A stretch of DNA of 7,463 nt, taken from contig CALCJH010000372.1 of the NCBI GenBank assembly GCA_937967775.1, positions 1-7,463 of the forward strand. The letters are read 5' to 3'. This document shows positions 6,101-7,463 of the stretch, in pieces. How positions within the stretch are numbered: the stretch's first letter is position 1; every line of letters begins with the position of its first letter. A program made the position numbers and the translations under genes. Below the pieces are notes generated by a model. It was not told the DNA's origin. It saw only the letters and a program-made list of their open reading frames with translations, and searched no databases. Origin of the DNA: an uncultured bacterium (GTDB lineage Bacteria > Armatimonadota > UBA5829 > DSUL01).

Positions 6101-7463
6101 AAGCAGGAGCCGTTTCCCGCTCAGCCGCCCGGACGCCCTCAGGGAAGTAGCCTCAAGGCCAAAGGCGCGGGGCCGGTCCACATCCAGAGTCAACTTTCCT
6201 TCTGTGGATGCGCTGGACCAGCGCAATGCAGCCTCTCCTGAAGCGGCGCCTCTGACATCCTTGTATCCCGCAGCCTCTAGGAGGCGTGCGACGGGGACCC
6301 CTTGGAAGACAGTTTGCAACTCGCCCTTCTGACCACCGGAGACATCCGCCGACAGGCGGACCTCTGCCCGGCCTCCTTCTACCTCTCCGCCGGCGCGCAG
6401 GGACAAAGTGCCTTTCGCCAGGCGGAAGCTGCTCCGGACGTCCCGCGCGCGATTGCCGCGCCAGACCGCTTCCGGGATCCTTGCTTCGCCCTCGATACTC
6501 AGATCCGCCGCCGGACCCGCCACGCGTACCCTCACAGGCCCACGTCCCCGCACACCGACTCCCTCAGGCAGGCTCGCACGTGGAAGGAGACGCAGCATTG
6601 CGGCATAGTCCGCCCGTGAGGTGGCTGCCTCCACCGCCACCTGAGGACGCCCGAGCGGACCCACCGTCCCCTTCACGCTCCAGGGGGAACCGGCAGCCTG
6701 TCCCGAACCATCGAATGTCAGCAGATCCGTGTCCGCAACGGTCACCGTGCCGGCGATGCTGCTGATGCGCGGCAGCCCTCCCGGGAGCGTGATCTCTCCC
6801 TGCCGGACCCTGCCGGATACCCAGAGGTGCGTGCCGGACTCCTGATGCGTCACCAGAAGCGACCCGTCGGCGATCCCTGCCCGAACGGGCGGGATTCCGC
6901 GCGGCAGCAGGAACCGGCTGACGAAAGGCAGCGAGAGGCGCTCCGTGCGCACCGACAGAGAAGTGCGTTTGCGGTAGTCGAAGGCCACTTGCAGCCTGAC
7001 GCGACCAGAGATATCCGTCCTGCGGATAGTCGCCACCCAGTAAGCCCCGTTTCCCGACCGGAAATCCAGCGTTCCGTCCACTCCCCGGCCGTCGATCTTA
7101 AGAGGAGCGCTGGTCCCGGACGGAGGTCTGCGGTCAATATAGCGGACCCGGCCGCCCGACACGCGCACGATCCCGCGAAACGGCTTGCCTCTCGGGCGGG
7201 GTTTCTTTGGCCGGAATGCCTCCACAAGACTGATCGTACCGTCGCGGCGCCTCTCGACAGTGACCTCCGGACGGTCCAAAAAGACGGATGTCACTTGGGC
7301 CAAAGCGTTTTGCGGATCCCGCAGGAGCTCTCCCAGGTCGTAGCGCACAGTGACCGACCGGGCGCGCGCGATCTCGCCGAAACCCTCCCGGGAGAGGGCG
7401 ATATCCTCCACCTTCAGCCTGCCTGGCACTGAGGCGTCGGCCGAGGAGAACGTGATCTCGATT
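3104..7463 (-). CDS. tamB: TamB/DUF490 family translocation and assembly module protein (partial, 5' end outside window)
   Basis: Large inner-membrane-anchored, periplasm-spanning protein of the TamB/AsmA-like superfamily. Known members form a long hydrophobic beta-groove used in lipid transport to the outer membrane and, with Omp85 partners, in assembly of some outer-membrane proteins. The frame is open to the right edge: residues before the GTG at 7427-7429 read IEITFSSADAS, so that codon is not the real start and the N-terminal anchor lies outside. At least 1452 residues are visible; E. coli TamB has about 1260. Nearly the whole protein is alternating short beta-strands in loosely repeated units of the form 'G-x(n)-P-x-(L/V/F)-x-G-x-(L/V)', for example GPLTDPTFEGAL, GTLESPEVEGSV, GTWPVPQLRGQI and GPVGSPLISGEV. 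The last 310 residues or so match the TamB C-terminal domain, with NPPAVTLDIRAETTL, RGSLQEPQLSFQSSPPGLE, a late LTYDLKGRTRVSYG segment and a terminal Phe. Stop TGA is at 3104-3106. It is the first visible gene of the cluster. Confidence 0.92.
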   Translation of the reverse strand, partial: IEITFSSADASVPGRLKVEDIALSREGFGEIARARSVTVRYDLGELLRDPQNALAQVTSVFLDRPEVTVERRRDGTISLVEAFRPKKPRPRGKPFRGIVRVSGGRVRYIDRRPPSGTSAPLKIDGRGVDGTLDFRSGNGAYWVATIRRTDISGRVRLQVAFDYRKRTSLSVRTERLSLPFVSRFLLPRGIPPVRAGIADGSLLVTHQESGTHLWVSGRVRQGEITLPGGLPRISSIAGTVTVADTDLLTFDGSGQAAGSPWSVKGTVGPLGRPQVAVEAATSRADYAAMLRLLPRASLPEGVGVRGRGPVRVRVAGPAADLSIEGEARIPEAVWRGNRARDVRSSFRLAKGTLSLRAGGEVEGGRAEVRLSADVSGGQKGELQTVFQGVPVARLLEAAGYKDVRGAASGEAALRWSSASTEGKLTLDVDRPRAFGLEATSLRASGRLSGKRLLLDSLLISTRSGFFSAAGSIGLDGRADLSAVAVGVPVQELLGPYTPLGSGGILDARGRIFGPLTDPTFEGALQGMDLRWEGLELDGALVRLTANRNVVDIQEARVYHGTSEIALRGRIRNPLQASRSFDLSATIRSLELGQVAVYIPALEGMEGRVSGEVSAITGSWPELRAAFEIRAEDLDVAGLAIPLATARGAYDAGRLELAEFKAQRGAAAATASGTLEETGLLDFAFRLEDLDVSEALAMAAQRGIPAAGRVDIEGRLEGSISVPEVRARLSSRDLQLAARDVELDDCDLVWADGQLSLRNGSARVAGGRILIERAIVSTESGDGGFSELVVRLGADGSGEQPVDAAELLAIARGIALSLGVEGAARQILLQLPERVQGRLMGELRISRENGAYAGQAELTSPRISVWGAELGRAELSASAGPAGYAVHSLKLEDGEMLVMGNGSLDTGGRLKADLEGYNVDLKRIPQALEISAEPGSADFSFTASGTLESPEVEGSVLISDAEFAGLKLERIATGRMLFREDSVEVREGSIATGQNVVRVSGSVPFSIRELAFREGGPVSLEARLVNPDMDLLSLVIPRLDVERSSGDMEAGITVEGTWPVPQLRGQIRVADGQIAITGMSTLFRNVRVDLDLQGTRVAIREFQMDSSDGGTLVVEGGAGLEPEGWQVDASAKARGLGLKLRNVSGVYDESYSGKVDVDLRMAGPVGSPLISGEVTARNGTVGLPVIPEEREERRKPVWNPRLSLALRAGEGLRVRGPRLNAGVEGNVAVSRDLENPSVAGRLVVRSGYLLFPGSRFRVVPLGTIDFSWDSPNPPAVTLDIRAETTLASAVGVGPGGPSYRIEAALRGSLQEPQLSFQSSPPGLETQQIMNLLAQRAGVGPGGFSGGAQLQREMAQIFTASVAPGMLQPVEEALADVFGLEELAFGFGGPETLNLSLTRRLFGGLSLTIWRGLGEAAEWSEWKLTYDLKGRTRVSYGESRFGDRILGLESTFRF

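Noticed and set aside
7427..7429. GTG as the start of the tamB-like gene
   Set aside because: The frame continues upstream to the window edge with typical beta-strand residues, and no signal or membrane anchor follows the GTG. The true start must lie outside.

Overview
The window comes from a GC-rich (roughly 60%) diderm (outer-membrane) bacterium. All four genes lie on the minus strand. They form one tightly packed cluster for outer-membrane biogenesis, read from right to left: a tamB-type gene (5' end off the window), an ECF-type RNA polymerase sigma factor, bamA/Omp85, and an ompH/skp-type periplasmic chaperone (3' end off the window). The long plus-strand reading frames are GC-rich shadows of these genes. 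There are no RNA genes, mobile elements, CRISPR arrays or substantial intergenic regions. The gaps are about 44, 23 and 49 bases and contain little beyond ribosome binding sites.

Layout in transcription order: (1) 7463-3104, TamB/DUF490 family protein, at least 1452 residues, entering from the right edge. (2) about 3059-2508, ECF sigma factor with regions 2 and 4, about 183 residues, start uncertain. (3) 2484-682, BamA/Omp85, 600 residues, with signal peptide, three POTRA domains and a beta-barrel ending in Phe. (4) 632-1, OmpH/Skp-like chaperone, running off the left edge.

The envelope genes act in one process. Skp-like chaperones carry unfolded outer-membrane proteins across the periplasm, BamA folds and inserts them, and TamB spans the periplasm in lipid transport and/or assembly of some outer-membrane proteins. 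The unusual element is the sigma factor between tamB and bamA. No anti-sigma factor follows it; bamA takes that position. This suggests cis-encoded control of envelope biogenesis, analogous in logic to sigma-E control of bamA and skp in enterobacteria but with a different gene arrangement.

Taxonomy is inference only. A three-POTRA Omp85 next to tamB and ompH fits a diderm outside the Proteobacteria, for example a diderm Terrabacteria lineage such as Armatimonadota. Nothing in the window proves this.
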